Part shown: piece after piece, positions 50,319 to 59,140 of the stretch
Layout of the letters: each line of letters opens with the position of its first letter
Numbering within the stretch: position 1 is the first letter of the stretch
From: Bacillus sp. SG-1
GTDB taxonomy: Bacteria; Bacillota; Bacilli; Bacillales; Bacillaceae_B
Assembly (NCBI RefSeq): GCF_000181495.1
Contig: NZ_ABCF01000002.1
Span: 62,001 to 126,000, forward strand
Length of the DNA: 64,000 bases
Direction: 5' to 3'
Notes under the pieces: model-generated
Seen by the model: the letters and a program-made list of their open reading frames with translations, nothing else
What the model was told of the DNA's origin: nothing
The model's database searches: none
Position numbers and translations under genes: made by a program

Positions 50319-50990
50319 TTACTGAAATGACTTGGCAATATAGATTAATTCTTTTTTGTAGAGCATAACATTAGAGTCTCCTGGATTATATGTTAACCCG
50401 TAAATAAGGTCTCCATCTTCTTCCCAATGTAGTATACTCAGACTTGGATCAAACGTAATAATTGGTCCAGTATCTGATTGCCCGTCTCTGTAATACCCTA
50501 CAAAGTTCCCATCTTGAATTGTTTCTCCATTAAAATCGTTAGGGGAGAAAAAAATTGGATCTTCTTTTAATAACTCAACTCTTAGATATTGATTTTCTTC
50601 CCCGTAAAATGTTACAACGGTTGTATTCTCGTTCTGTAATTGGTTTACATCAAATTCCTTTAACTTAAAAGGAAGCTTTGTGAGAAATTTAAAATCTTCA
50701 TCGATAGATGAGGGTCTTTCTTTATTTACATCATAATAGTGAATACCATTAACAGCATTTTTTCCATCAATGATTTCTAATCCTACGCCACCATAATAGG
50801 CAAAGATAAATAGACTAGCTACAACAAATACAGCTGATAACACTGGGGCAAAAATAGGCTTCTTTACAATCATTCGCTTTGGATTTCCACTCTGTTTTAT
50901 TTGATAAATCATTTCCTTTTTTTTCTCAGAGCTTAAGCAAAGCTTATTGATTGGAGATTCGTTCACTTGCTCTTTCAAAATTCTCTCCAT
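50319..50990 (-). CDS. Membrane anti-sigma-like protein (223 aa)
   Basis: A cytoplasmic N-terminal segment of about 45 residues with LCLSSEKKKEMIYQIKQ is followed by one membrane helix (PVLSAVFVVASLFIFAYYGG, about 60-80) and an extracytoplasmic domain (about 85-223). This is the layout of ECF anti-sigma factors. The start overlaps the sigma gene by 47 bp, which strongly implies that the two products work together. The C-terminal domain (HWEEDGDLIYGLTYNPGDS) resembles DUF4367-type regions. AAAGGGGAT precedes the ATG. Confidence 0.75.
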   Translation of the reverse strand: MERILKEQVNESPINKLCLSSEKKKEMIYQIKQSGNPKRMIVKKPIFAPVLSAVFVVASLFIFAYYGGVGLEIIDGKNAVNGIHYYDVNKERPSSIDEDFKFLTKLPFKLKEFDVNQLQNENTTVVTFYGEENQYLRVELLKEDPIFFSPNDFNGETIQDGNFVGYYRDGQSDTGPIITFDPSLSILHWEEDGDLIYGLTYNPGDSNVMLYKKELIYIAKSFQ

Positions 50991-51519
50991 CCTTATATCC
51001 CCTTTCCTCAAAATTTTTCTTTAACAATTCTTTTGCCCTGGCTAAACGTGATTTTACTGTATTTTCATTTATCGCCAATACATTTGCTATTTCCTTTATT
51101 TTCAACTCTTGAAAATAATATAGAGAAATTACTTCACGGTATTTCAATGATAGATTTAAAATTTCTGTAGTTAGTCTATGTTTTCCGTATTCCTCCATAA
51201 AGAGTTCCTCAGGTGTTTTGGTCCCTCCTTTAGCAATAGCGGAAATTTTGTCACTTAGATATATGTATTTGTAGTAAGCACTCTTCAGATAATCTTTACA
51301 TTGGTTGATCGTAATACTAAATATCCAGGTTTTAATTGAAGATTTCTCTTGAAATTTATCCATATTTTTATAACACTTGATAAAAATTTCTTGTACAAGG
51401 TCTTCTGCTATGTCCTTCTTCTTTACATATGTAAAAACCAATCTTAAAACATCGTCACTATAGTGGTGAAAGATATATTCAAAAAAAGCATCATCTGTAG
51501 AAAAGCTACTCTTATTCAT
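50944..51519 (-). CDS. ECF-type RNA polymerase sigma factor (191 aa)
   Basis: Sigma-2 region: DIAEDLVQEIFIKCYKNMDKF and SSIKTWIFSITINQCKDYLKS (about residues 38-80). Sigma-4 region: LSLKYREVISLYYFQELKIK and EIANVLAINENTVKSRLARAKELL (about 125-170). It is paired with the anti-sigma gene at 50319. GAGGGGGGGG precedes the ATG. An ECF-like promoter (AACC, 16 nt, CGTC) lies just upstream, so it is probably autoregulated. Target genes may include the small exported proteins downstream. Confidence 0.88.
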   Translation of the reverse strand: MNKSSFSTDDAFFEYIFHHYSDDVLRLVFTYVKKKDIAEDLVQEIFIKCYKNMDKFQEKSSIKTWIFSITINQCKDYLKSAYYKYIYLSDKISAIAKGGTKTPEELFMEEYGKHRLTTEILNLSLKYREVISLYYFQELKIKEIANVLAINENTVKSRLARAKELLKKNFEERGYKDGENFERASERISNQ

Positions 51520-51553
51520 AGCATCCCCCCCTCTCTGGTTCTTTTTAATATTA

Positions 51554-51578
51554 GACGATTCTACATCAATAAGGGTTG
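51554..51578 (-). promoter_or_regulatory. Candidate autoregulatory ECF promoter
   Basis: On the minus strand AACC (51574-51577) and CGTC (51554-51557) are 16 nt apart, close to the TGAAC-N16-CGTC pattern of ECF sigma promoters. It is about 35 bp before the sigma start. Confidence 0.55.
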
Positions 51579-51797
51579 ATAAAATCTGAAAAAAAAGCTG
51601 AAACCGTTTATGATTTGCTTTTTCTTTTATGCAAATAATTTTTAATGTGCTGCCTTTTGGCAGAGGTACAAAGCAAAGAAGCTAATGTGAGGCTTTTTTC
51701 CAACTCAAGATTTTAGTGTTCATTTAAATGGCCCTTTGGTTGAATACGAGGATATTTATGGATTTTCAATGTTGTTAATACTTTTGTGTCGCTCGTC

Positions 51798-51925
51798 ACG
51801 GAGCGAGGGGCATGATTTACAAATTACCAAGAAATTATGTACCGAGATGGCAAGGTGGATGGACAACCTGAAATTCCGATGCAAATGATGTACCGCACCG
51901 GCGAGGTATAGTGACCTCGCTCTGT
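51798..51925. pseudogene. Short coding-like remnant between inverted repeats
   Basis: A plus-strand frame at 51816-51911 (ending IMYRDGKVDGQPEIPMQMM...GEV) looks like the C-terminus of a protein but has no start. It is bounded by an 11-bp inverted repeat with one mismatch (ACGGAGCGAGG at 51798, CCTCGCTCTGT at 51915). It may be an insertion or gene remnant; I do not recognise the parent. Confidence 0.35.
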
Positions 51926-51934
51926 AAAAAGCAC

Positions 51935-51967
51935 AAAAAAGCCGGCTGCTTAGTAGCATACCGACTC
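51935..51967 (-). terminator. Terminator after rlmN
   Basis: Stem AGCCGG / CCGACT plus AGCA/TGCT with one G-U, followed on the minus strand by six Ts. Confidence 0.7.
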
Positions 51968-51973
51968 TCATTT

Positions 51974-53050
51974 TTATGAACGGATCTTTTCTTTATCTTT
52001 TTTGATTTGTTTGCTTCGCAGCTGTCCGCAGGCAGCATCGATATCTGTACCATGTTCAGTCCGGACACCACAATTAATTCCCTGATCCAATAGAGTACCA
52101 TAGAATTCAACGATGGCTTCTTTTGTGCTTCGCTGGTATTGTCCATGTTCATCCACTGGATTGTAAGGAATTAGGTTAACGTAAGATAAATGCTTTTTAT
52201 TTTTCAGAAGTTTCGCGAGCTGAAGTGCCTCTGCTTTGTGATCATTAACATCTTGTAACAAGATGTACTCGAATGTAATCCTGCGGTTTGTTTTTTCAAG
52301 ATAATAATCAATAGCTGGCATTAGTTTTTCAAGTGGATAAGCTTTGTTGATTTTCATAATCTGTGTACGAAGCTCATTATTTGGTGCATGCAATGATACA
52401 GCCAAGTTCACTTGAATATTCTCATCTGCCCAATCATAGATCCGGTTTGCAAGACCGCTTGTTGAAACCGTGATATGTCTTGCTCCGATTGAAAGACCTT
52501 TCTGGTCATTTACGACACGAAGAAAATCCATCAGGTTATCATAGTTGTCAAACGGTTCACCGATTCCCATTACGACGATATGGCTTACTCTTTCGTCATT
52601 TCCCTTGGAATCCAAGTGGAGCTGGACATTCATGATCTGTTCAACGATTTCACCGCTGGATAAATCACGATTCTTTTTCAGCAATCCACTGGCACAGAAG
52701 GAGCAGCCGATATTACAGCCAACCTGGGTTGTCACACAGACAGAATACCCATAGTTAAACTTCATAAGAACTGTCTCGATTAAGTTGCCATCTTGAAGCT
52801 TGAACAGGAACTTGATTGTTCCGTCTTTGGACTCCTGTTTGATCTCTTCTTTAAGAGTACCCAGGTGGAAATTTTCTTCCAGCAGAGTAATACAGTTAGC
52901 GCCGATATTCTTCATATCCGCGAAGTTCGTCACGCGCTTTTTATACAACCAGTCCCAGATTTGAGCAGCCCGGAATTTCTTTTCACCATTTTCAACAATC
53001 CAAGACGTTAGCTGATCTATAGTTAAACCATATATTGAATTTTTCTCCAT
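51974..53050 (-). CDS. rlmN: 23S rRNA (A2503-C2)/tRNA (A37-C2) methyltransferase RlmN
   Basis: A 358-aa radical-SAM enzyme. Iron-sulfur cysteines 112, 116 and 119 form CNIGCSFC; the C-terminal AACGQL carries the methylation Cys, with its partner in the upstream TTQVGC context. Other RlmN blocks are [24 protein letters not shown] and [10 protein letters not shown]. It lacks the Cfr-type CKFC-TGDIGLKKN variant. In B. subtilis rlmN lies in the rsmB-prpC cluster; here it stands alone beside an accessory block, so it may be a paralogue. GAGG lies 9 nt before the ATG. Confidence 0.88.
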   Translation of the reverse strand: MEKNSIYGLTIDQLTSWIVENGEKKFRAAQIWDWLYKKRVTNFADMKNIGANCITLLEENFHLGTLKEEIKQESKDGTIKFLFKLQDGNLIETVLMKFNYGYSVCVTTQVGCNIGCSFCASGLLKKNRDLSSGEIVEQIMNVQLHLDSKGNDERVSHIVVMGIGEPFDNYDNLMDFLRVVNDQKGLSIGARHITVSTSGLANRIYDWADENIQVNLAVSLHAPNNELRTQIMKINKAYPLEKLMPAIDYYLEKTNRRITFEYILLQDVNDHKAEALQLAKLLKNKKHLSYVNLIPYNPVDEHGQYQRSTKEAIVEFYGTLLDQGINCGVRTEHGTDIDAACGQLRSKQIKKDKEKIRS

Positions 53051-53365
53051 TGTAAAACCTCATTTCAAAATGACTTGCCGTTTTCTACTTTTCTATACTA
53101 CTTAAAGTATGCCAATGTCGCAACCCATTTATAATGAAAAGAAAAATATTATTGCTTCATTGGTGCTTTTGAGCTGACAAGTTGATTTTCCCAGCCAGTG
53201 AGTAACTTCGCGGCGGGCTATCGAACACCTTACATTCCAAGCAACTACAATCTGCCATCAATTTACTTCACCTTGATGTTGAGTTATATAACCCACCCAT
53301 AACTCTTAAGAACATCACAGTTGCAATTTACTGACCGAAATAACTCAATGGTTTTTTAAAAGTAA
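53051..53365. other. Gap upstream of rlmN
   Basis: About 315 bp of AT-rich sequence with one GC-rich patch (CGCGGCGGGCTATCGAACACC near 53210) resembling the edge of the dispersed GC-rich repeat. No gene or clear regulatory element is seen apart from the presumed rlmN promoter. Confidence 0.4.
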
Positions 53366-53396
53366 AAACCGGTTAAATAAATGATTTAACCGGTTT
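53366..53396 (-). terminator. Strong terminator at the end of a broken gene
   Basis: Perfect 13-bp stem AAACCGGTTAAAT / ATTTAACCGGTTT with a 5-nt loop, overlapping the stop of the pseudogene at 53395. Confidence 0.85.
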
Positions 53397-53660
53397 AATG
53401 TCCATTCTCACTCGAATGAGCTTGTCCATGAATAAAAATTTTCGTAACATATGGAACTTTTTCGCCATACCATTCGTATTCAATATCATAGGGTGTATTT
53501 TCACCAATGATGTTCCACAAACTTTCATCTTTTATCAATAGGTTTTTGTCTTTTACTGTTATGTAGAATTTGCTGTCCGATTCTTCTTTATGACACAGCG
53601 GATGTTAATTTATCCTTATAAATCAAGGCGTAGGAGGACAAGAATCCTTGCTAGTATTTT
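53395..53660 (-). pseudogene. Frameshifted remnant of a small protein gene
   Basis: Two overlapping minus-strand frames join into one protein-like sequence: YALIYKDKLTSAVS (ending at TAA near 53590) and, shifted one base, HKEESDSKFYITVKDKNL... to IFIHGQAHSSENGH, stopping at 53395. Neither frame has a start with a ribosome binding site. A strong terminator still follows, so this was a real gene that has been disabled by a frameshift and 5' loss. The parent family is not recognised. Confidence 0.55.
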
Positions 53661-53792
53661 CTTCAAATTGAATTCCTTCTCTTGTTGATGAAAGCTCCGC
53701 CTTAAGACGGAGAAAATTATCTATCAAATTCGATAGAATATACTTAAGTGAATGGGATACACCCGAAAAAAAACTTTTGAAGGAGCGTTTTT

Positions 53793-54020
53793 ATGCTGAT
53801 AGCCATCGTTACTGTTGTCATGATTTTCTCTATTCCGATTATAGCCATTGTGACGGATCATTTCCAGAAAAGTTATAAGTACAAGCAGTCCATTCTCCAA
53901 GATCAACTCGAACTCGAAAGACTTAAACAAAAAAACTTTGTTATGGAGACCGAAAAGATGAAACTCGAGCTGGAACGTATGAAATTGGAACGTCCGAAAG
54001 ATAAGACAGAAATTATATAA
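53793..54020 (+). CDS. Small membrane protein with coiled coil (75 aa)
   Basis: One N-terminal membrane helix (MLIAIVTVVMIFSIPIIAIV) followed by a continuous basic-acidic coiled coil (QDQLELERLKQKNFVMETEKM...). AAGGAG lies 8 nt before the ATG. The layout resembles small PspB/YvlD-like or divisome-linked bitopic proteins, but I cannot name a family. A structured GC-rich element lies downstream. Confidence 0.7.
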   Translation: MLIAIVTVVMIFSIPIIAIVTDHFQKSYKYKQSILQDQLELERLKQKNFVMETEKMKLELERMKLERPKDKTEII

Positions 54021-54042
54021 GTCTGTGCTCTACAATCTGATC

Positions 54043-54149
54043 AAAAATGAAGGGGCTGATTTCCCTGGGCCGGTACTCTCCTCAACACTTCCTGCCTGTG
54101 CCAGGAAGCCGCCAGGTGTACTCGCCCAGCCCTTCTCTACGTCAGCCCC
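54043..54149 (-). ncRNA. Candidate structured non-coding RNA
   Basis: A 107-nt GC-rich block in an AT-rich gap. Closing helix GGGGCTGA / TCAGCCCC (54052-54059 with 54142-54149), then CTGGGC/GCCCAG (54065-54070 with 54124-54129), GTAC/GTAC (54073 with 54118) and hairpin CTTCCTG/CAGGAAG (54088-54108). On the minus strand the 3' side runs into TTCATTTTTG, as expected of a terminated RNA. I do not recognise the family; it may be a sporulation- or stress-related sRNA. Confidence 0.5.
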
Positions 54150-54250
54150 ATATTAAAAGTGAAGGGCAGAGTCCTTGAGTTCTATTCAAACACCCAGAGA
54201 TTTATCCTCACCATTTTTTGCTTATTTCTTCTCTAATCTTTTCCCCTTCA

Positions 54251-55936
54251 TTAAGAATAAAGGCCATTCTTGTTCAGCCACTTTTCAACTGAGGTAAAGA
54301 TTTGAGATAATGAACCCTCTTCAAAAGGTGATCTTAGACCTGCTGCTTCTATATGCTCCTTTAAGGAATGGCTTCCTCCCGCTCTGCACATATCTAAATA
54401 GGTTTTCCACGCTGCTTCAGAATCCTTTTGTGCCCACTCCCATAATTGCACCGCTAGGATATGGGCTATGTCATAGTCTATGAAATAAAATGGACTAAAA
54501 TAAATGTGGGGTATTCCATGAAAAGCTCCTCCGGCCTCTAAATATTCATTTCCGTCATAATCAAGCTCAGGCTGATAAGATGCTTCCAGTTCTCTCCACT
54601 TTTGCTTCCTTTCCCTCATGGTAGCCTCGGGCTGTTCATAAAGAAAATGTTCAAATTCATCAATAGCGCTCGCCAGTGGCATGTACATAAAAGCCTCTAT
54701 TAAGTGTGAGAGTTTGTATTTAGTCGTATCCTCTCCAAAAAATGTTTCCATCCAGGGCCATGTAAACCGTTCCATTGCAAACGAGAAGATTTCAGCCGAG
54801 TCCACTGGAATAATATATTCGGGACAATTCAAATCTCTACTCATAAAAAATTGAAAAGCGTGACCGATTTCGTGAGTAAGGAGGCGCACATCATTTGATA
54901 TACCGGACATGTTGGCAAAAATGAAAGGCTCCTTCTCCTTCCCGAGATACGTAGCATATCCTCCTCCCTTCTTTCCTGGTCTTGGGAGAAGATCATAATT
55001 TCCTTTTTCCATTAGGGAATCATAAAATACCTCTGTTTCCGAAGAAAGTTCTTTAAATAAGTCCTTCATTTTATCCAGGAACTCATCTGTATCCAATTGC
55101 AGAGAGGGAGGGCCATCAGCCGATAGTATTTTATCATCAAAGAATCTCAAGCCTTCAACTCCTAAGTTATTTTTTTGATATTCTCTTAGGGAAGAAACAA
55201 ACCCAACTCCGTGCTTCTTTACTTGCTTCCGATATTTTTCCAGATCATTTGGAGACATATCTGTCCGATTCATTCTCTCATAACCAAGTGATATGAAATT
55301 TTGCCTGCCCAGTTTTCGGGACATGGCGGTCCTTACTTTTATCAGTCTATGAAGAATATCATCAAATTTCTCTTCGTTTTCTTCAAAATATCTTGCCCTC
55401 GCTACATATGCAGCCTTCCTGGTCTCTCTGTCACTGCTGCTCATTTGTTGAGCCAGAGATGGTAACCCAATCATCTCACCTTTAAATTCAACCTCCGCAG
55501 TCCCCAATAATTTTCCGTACTCTCCCATAAGACTGTTTTCGAGCTCCACTTCTTTTTTTATATGATCACTAAATGAATGAACTTTTACCTCAGCCAGCCG
55601 AAACAACTGTTTTCCCCAGCGTTTTTCCAGTTCTTCTTTTCTCGGTGTAAGTAGCAGAGCTTGGTAATAAAGTTGAACCAGTTCCTGATAATCCGCTTCC
55701 CTGGAAATGAAAGCCTTGTACTCTTTCTCTGCTTTTATATCATGATAATCCTGGACATGGCGTAACGTATAAAGGTTTTTAGCTGCTTCAAATTCAAATC
55801 GGAGATTGTTCATTTCTTTTAATAAACTGTTCTGAACTGCAAATTCTTTAGAGCGAGAAAATTCCGCTATCAGATCCTTAAAGTTTTCACGAAATTCTTC
55901 AAAGCAGAAGCCACTTTCAATTTTGTTTTTTTCCAT
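54251..55936 (-). CDS. M3-family oligoendopeptidase
   Basis: A 561-aa cytoplasmic zinc metallopeptidase. The site is HEIGHAFQF (His355, Glu356, His359) with the third ligand in the downstream DSAEIFSFAMERF segment. The N-terminal half is the all-helical channel typical of PepF/thimet-type enzymes. Members cleave oligopeptides of about 7-17 residues. The helical SSSDRETRKAAYVARARYFEEN segment is conserved in the M3 oligoendopeptidase subgroup. AAAGGAGGGG precedes the ATG. Monocistronic. Confidence 0.9.
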   Translation of the reverse strand: MEKNKIESGFCFEEFRENFKDLIAEFSRSKEFAVQNSLLKEMNNLRFEFEAAKNLYTLRHVQDYHDIKAEKEYKAFISREADYQELVQLYYQALLLTPRKEELEKRWGKQLFRLAEVKVHSFSDHIKKEVELENSLMGEYGKLLGTAEVEFKGEMIGLPSLAQQMSSSDRETRKAAYVARARYFEENEEKFDDILHRLIKVRTAMSRKLGRQNFISLGYERMNRTDMSPNDLEKYRKQVKKHGVGFVSSLREYQKNNLGVEGLRFFDDKILSADGPPSLQLDTDEFLDKMKDLFKELSSETEVFYDSLMEKGNYDLLPRPGKKGGGYATYLGKEKEPFIFANMSGISNDVRLLTHEIGHAFQFFMSRDLNCPEYIIPVDSAEIFSFAMERFTWPWMETFFGEDTTKYKLSHLIEAFMYMPLASAIDEFEHFLYEQPEATMRERKQKWRELEASYQPELDYDGNEYLEAGGAFHGIPHIYFSPFYFIDYDIAHILAVQLWEWAQKDSEAAWKTYLDMCRAGGSHSLKEHIEAAGLRSPFEEGSLSQIFTSVEKWLNKNGLYS

Positions 55937-56003
55937 TTTACCCCTCCTTTACTTTATATAGTAATTAATTTTACTCTTAAACGCAACTAATATTCTGAAA
56001 AAT

Positions 56004-56034
56004 AAAAAAAAAGCCCGATATTAATCGGACTTTT
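56004..56034 (-). terminator. Terminator after the GNAT gene
   Basis: Stem AAAAGCCCGAT / ATCGGACTTTT with a short loop and a long T-run on the minus strand, 6 bp after the stop at 56040. Confidence 0.85.
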
Positions 56035-56039
56035 GAATG

Positions 56040-56606
56040 TTATTGATTTTTGAATTCTTCTGCTAAAATCGAATAGAGTTTTAAATCCTGATGCTTATCC
56101 TTCATAAATAAGCCTTTTCTGATTACTCCTTCAAAGGTCATTCCCACCTTTTCCATGACTCTTTGGGATCCGATATTTTCCAGAAAGCATCTTGCTTGTA
56201 TCCGGACCAATTCCATATGGTTGAAACCAAACCTCAAAACTTCTTTTGCGGCTTCTGATGTGAAGCCCCTGCCCCAATAATCTCTGGACAGTACATAACC
56301 AATTTCAGCTGTTTTATGTTTAGGCTGCCAGGAAACAAAGTCAATTGTCCCAATCAACTTTTGATTTTCTTTTAACTCAATACCCCAAAAGCCTGTACAT
56401 TCACTCTCATACTCTTTGATAATATGTCCCACAAATTCCTTTGTATCTTGAATGGATTCATGAGTAGGCCAGCCAACATACTTGGAAACTTGTAAATCCG
56501 ATCCATACTCATAGATATCATCAATATCTGCCATAGTGATTTTTCGCAGTATCAGCCTTTCTGTTTCCAAGACTGGCAGGCTGGTGAATCTGCCTTCTGA
56601 GCTCAT
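56040..56606 (-). CDS. GNAT N-acetyltransferase, RimJ/RimL type
   Basis: A 188-aa protein matching the ribosomal-protein/peptide acetyltransferase group: TERLILRKITMADIDDIYEY at the start, YVLSRDYWGRGFTSEAAKEV as the acetyl-CoA loop (about residues 95-114), then LENIGSQRVMEKVGMTFEGV. The ATG at 56606 has GGGAG 6 nt upstream; ATG 56612 lies directly on that site. It is 32 bp after the GGDEF-EAL gene and may be cotranscribed. Acceptor unknown. Confidence 0.85.
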   Translation of the reverse strand: MSSEGRFTSLPVLETERLILRKITMADIDDIYEYGSDLQVSKYVGWPTHESIQDTKEFVGHIIKEYESECTGFWGIELKENQKLIGTIDFVSWQPKHKTAEIGYVLSRDYWGRGFTSEAAKEVLRFGFNHMELVRIQARCFLENIGSQRVMEKVGMTFEGVIRKGLFMKDKHQDLKLYSILAEEFKNQ

Positions 56607-56638
56607 GAACATCTCCCTCTCTGTTCCGCTTTAACCCC

Positions 56639-58648
56639 TTATGTGAGTGCAGGTTCAATAGTATATTCCATGCTCTTTTTCTCTAAGTAACTCAGTAGGT
56701 CGCGGCTGTTTAACGGTTTACTGTAATGGTACCCTTGTGCATAATTACAGTGCTGGCTCAAGAGAAAATGTTCCTGATGGGGCAGCTCCACTCCTTCGGC
56801 GACCACTTCCAGTCCAAGATTACCTGCAATTGACAAGATAGCCTTGACAATCGCATCGTCTTTCCCGCTGTCATTGACACTCTTAATGAACGAACGATCA
56901 ATTTTAATTGTTTTAATGGAAAAGTCTTTCAGGTAACTGAGTGAGCTATAGCCTGTACCAAAATCATCGATAGAGATTCCGTATCCATTCTCCTTAAATT
57001 TCTTCAAGGTTAAAAGGGTGTGTTCCGTATTTGTCATTGCCATAGACTCTGTAATTTCTATGGTGACCAGGGAAGGTGACATACCACTATCTTCGATGAT
57101 ACCAGTGAGCACTTCGTAAATATCCTTCTTCGAGAATTGCTTAAGTGATAAATTGATGGAAATACTATAACTTTTATCCAGCATACGATTCCATTCATGC
57201 ACCTGCTGGCAAGCTTCCTTGACGACCCATTCACCGATCGGCACAATCAAGCCTGTTTCTTCAGCAATGTGGATGAACTCGCCGGGACTGATCATCCCTT
57301 TTTCTGGATGATTCCATCTTAATAACGCTTCAAAACCAATCACTTTCTTCTCTTTCAGACTGACCATCGGCTGATAGTGCACTTCAAATTCCTGATTCAG
57401 CAATGCTTTACTTAAGTCTCCTTGAAGAGTGATTTCCTGATTGAACCTCTTCTCAAGCTGTTCATTGAAGATGGTAAATGAATTCCGTCCGTCCCCTTTG
57501 GTTTTATACAAGCTGATATCTGCCTTCACCAATAAATCGCCAGGTGTTTGAGCATTTTCTGGAAAAGCCGAAACGCCGATGGATGGGGTAACCGTCATTT
57601 GCCGTCCGTCAATAACGAGCGGCTGAGAGAAATAATCCAGTATTGATAAACAAAATTCTTCTACTGTGTATGTTCTATTTTCATTGTGATAGAGGATAAC
57701 AAATTCATCCCCGCCCAATCTTCCAGCTATATCATTTTCTGCGAGTTTACTTTTAATAAATTCCGCAACTTGTTTTAGGACTTCATCCCCAATAAAATGA
57801 CCGTGAGTATCGTTGATGTGCTTAAAATAATCCAGATCAAGGAGCAATAGATGAAACGCTTGACTCTCAGCCGTCTTTTTAGCCAGGGCTTCCTGGATAA
57901 AAGAACGATTCTTTAAACCTGTGAGAGAGTCATGGTAAGCCATATAATTTAAAGTTTCTCTTTCATCCAGGTACTGTCTTTCGCCTTTAGCCACAGTAAT
58001 GAAGAACAAAAGAATGGCGCTGATATATTCAACATTGAATAGATCGTGATTGACCGTAATGCCGAAAGCTTCAGTGACTGTCAATAACGACCCGAAAAGA
58101 GAGTGACCACAAATCAGCGAGATCACAAGTAAAGAAGCATTCCGGACTTTTTCAGGAGCATGAAGCTGATCAAACCTGATCTGTTGCAGTACCCTGGTCA
58201 ATAAAAATAAGGTAATCACTGTATGAAGCACTGCAAAAAGCAAAGTATTATTAAAAATATATGTATCAAACCCCGTAATTTCTAAATAGAAATTACACTG
58301 TATGGCTATAAGGAAAACACCTGAAATAGAACTGCTGATAAAATATCCCAATGAATTCTTAGCCTGTTCAATATTTTTCAGATTATAGAAAACGAGACTG
58401 AATGCCAATATTGTAAATAAAAACAGACATATGATAATGTACCAGGTATCTTGCAATAAAATCTGTTTATGTAGTCCATGTTCAACTGTCAAAAGGGTGA
58501 TGACAAACCATATGACTGCTGAAGCAGCCACGGAATTCATACCGACAGCTTTTGAGTTCCGAAAGAGGATACTATACTTCAATAAAACAAAAACAGAAGC
58601 ACTGATCACTAGTATGGAAATTAGTATAAATAAATTCTCGGTGCTCAC
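56639..58648 (-). CDS. Membrane GGDEF-EAL cyclic-di-GMP enzyme
   Basis: A 669-aa protein: about seven N-terminal helices (residues 1-225), a GGDEF domain (about 235-395) with intact RLGGDEFVILYHN, and an EAL domain (about 405-655) with GFEALLRWNHP and DDFGTGYSSLSYLK. Both catalytic motifs look active, so it could make or destroy c-di-GMP in response to a membrane signal; which activity dominates cannot be told. The GTG at 58648 follows AAGGGG at 8 nt. It controls motility or biofilm in related species. Confidence 0.9.
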   Translation of the reverse strand: MSTENLFILISILVISASVFVLLKYSILFRNSKAVGMNSVAASAVIWFVITLLTVEHGLHKQILLQDTWYIIICLFLFTILAFSLVFYNLKNIEQAKNSLGYFISSSISGVFLIAIQCNFYLEITGFDTYIFNNTLLFAVLHTVITLFLLTRVLQQIRFDQLHAPEKVRNASLLVISLICGHSLFGSLLTVTEAFGITVNHDLFNVEYISAILLFFITVAKGERQYLDERETLNYMAYHDSLTGLKNRSFIQEALAKKTAESQAFHLLLLDLDYFKHINDTHGHFIGDEVLKQVAEFIKSKLAENDIAGRLGGDEFVILYHNENRTYTVEEFCLSILDYFSQPLVIDGRQMTVTPSIGVSAFPENAQTPGDLLVKADISLYKTKGDGRNSFTIFNEQLEKRFNQEITLQGDLSKALLNQEFEVHYQPMVSLKEKKVIGFEALLRWNHPEKGMISPGEFIHIAEETGLIVPIGEWVVKEACQQVHEWNRMLDKSYSISINLSLKQFSKKDIYEVLTGIIEDSGMSPSLVTIEITESMAMTNTEHTLLTLKKFKENGYGISIDDFGTGYSSLSYLKDFSIKTIKIDRSFIKSVNDSGKDDAIVKAILSIAGNLGLEVVAEGVELPHQEHFLLSQHCNYAQGYHYSKPLNSRDLLSYLEKKSMEYTIEPALT

Positions 58649-59104
58649 TCATCCGACCCCTTCCGTTACAAACAAGCATGCGAAAATTAGTGAACTATGT
58701 TGAAAAATTAGGTATATATTCCTATCTATTATATTTAAAGTCTATTTTCTTCTGCAAGTTTTTTTACAGAAAAAGATAAAACCCTTGAGTCCTGATAATG
58801 AATCTGTACTGCTTTACTTCATAATAAGCTTTTTCTTTTATGATTTATGGACCTAATACTGCCCAGCCTGTTAATAGGAAAAGCGATACCTTCCATTTTA
58901 TGTATGTTAAAAAGATTAATATGTTTTATTAACCACACGCCATCAAGCGGTTTCTAATATTTCAGAATTCTTTTTTATTTTACCATATTCTGCTTTTATC
59001 TACAGGTTTATTTTTTGGATTAGGTGGATTCGTGTCTTATTGTGGAGGTTAATATCCTATCTATGTGAGTGATATAGGTTCCTTCAGATGCTACTACATA
59101 CAAC
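58649..59104. other. 456-bp intergenic region, nothing recognised
   Basis: AT-rich DNA between the GGDEF-EAL start and the anti-sigma terminator. It must contain the GGDEF-EAL promoter. No credible frame, repeat or riboswitch was found. Confidence 0.5.
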
Positions 59105-59130
59105 AAAAAACCGGCTGTCACCGGCCGGCC
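59105..59130 (-). terminator. Terminator after the anti-sigma gene
   Basis: Stem CCGGC / GCCGG followed by six Ts on the minus strand, about 10 bp after the stop at 59141. Confidence 0.75.
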
Positions 59131-59140
59131 TTATCAAATC

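Noticed and set aside
51974-53050. Cfr-type rRNA methyltransferase (antibiotic resistance)
   Set aside because: N-terminal and central motifs match RlmN, not the Cfr CKFCATGDIGLKKN block.
54043-54149. SRP (4.5S/scRNA) or 6S RNA
   Set aside because: The conserved GGAAG-type SRP tetraloop domain and the 6S bubble are not recognisable; kept as an unassigned RNA.
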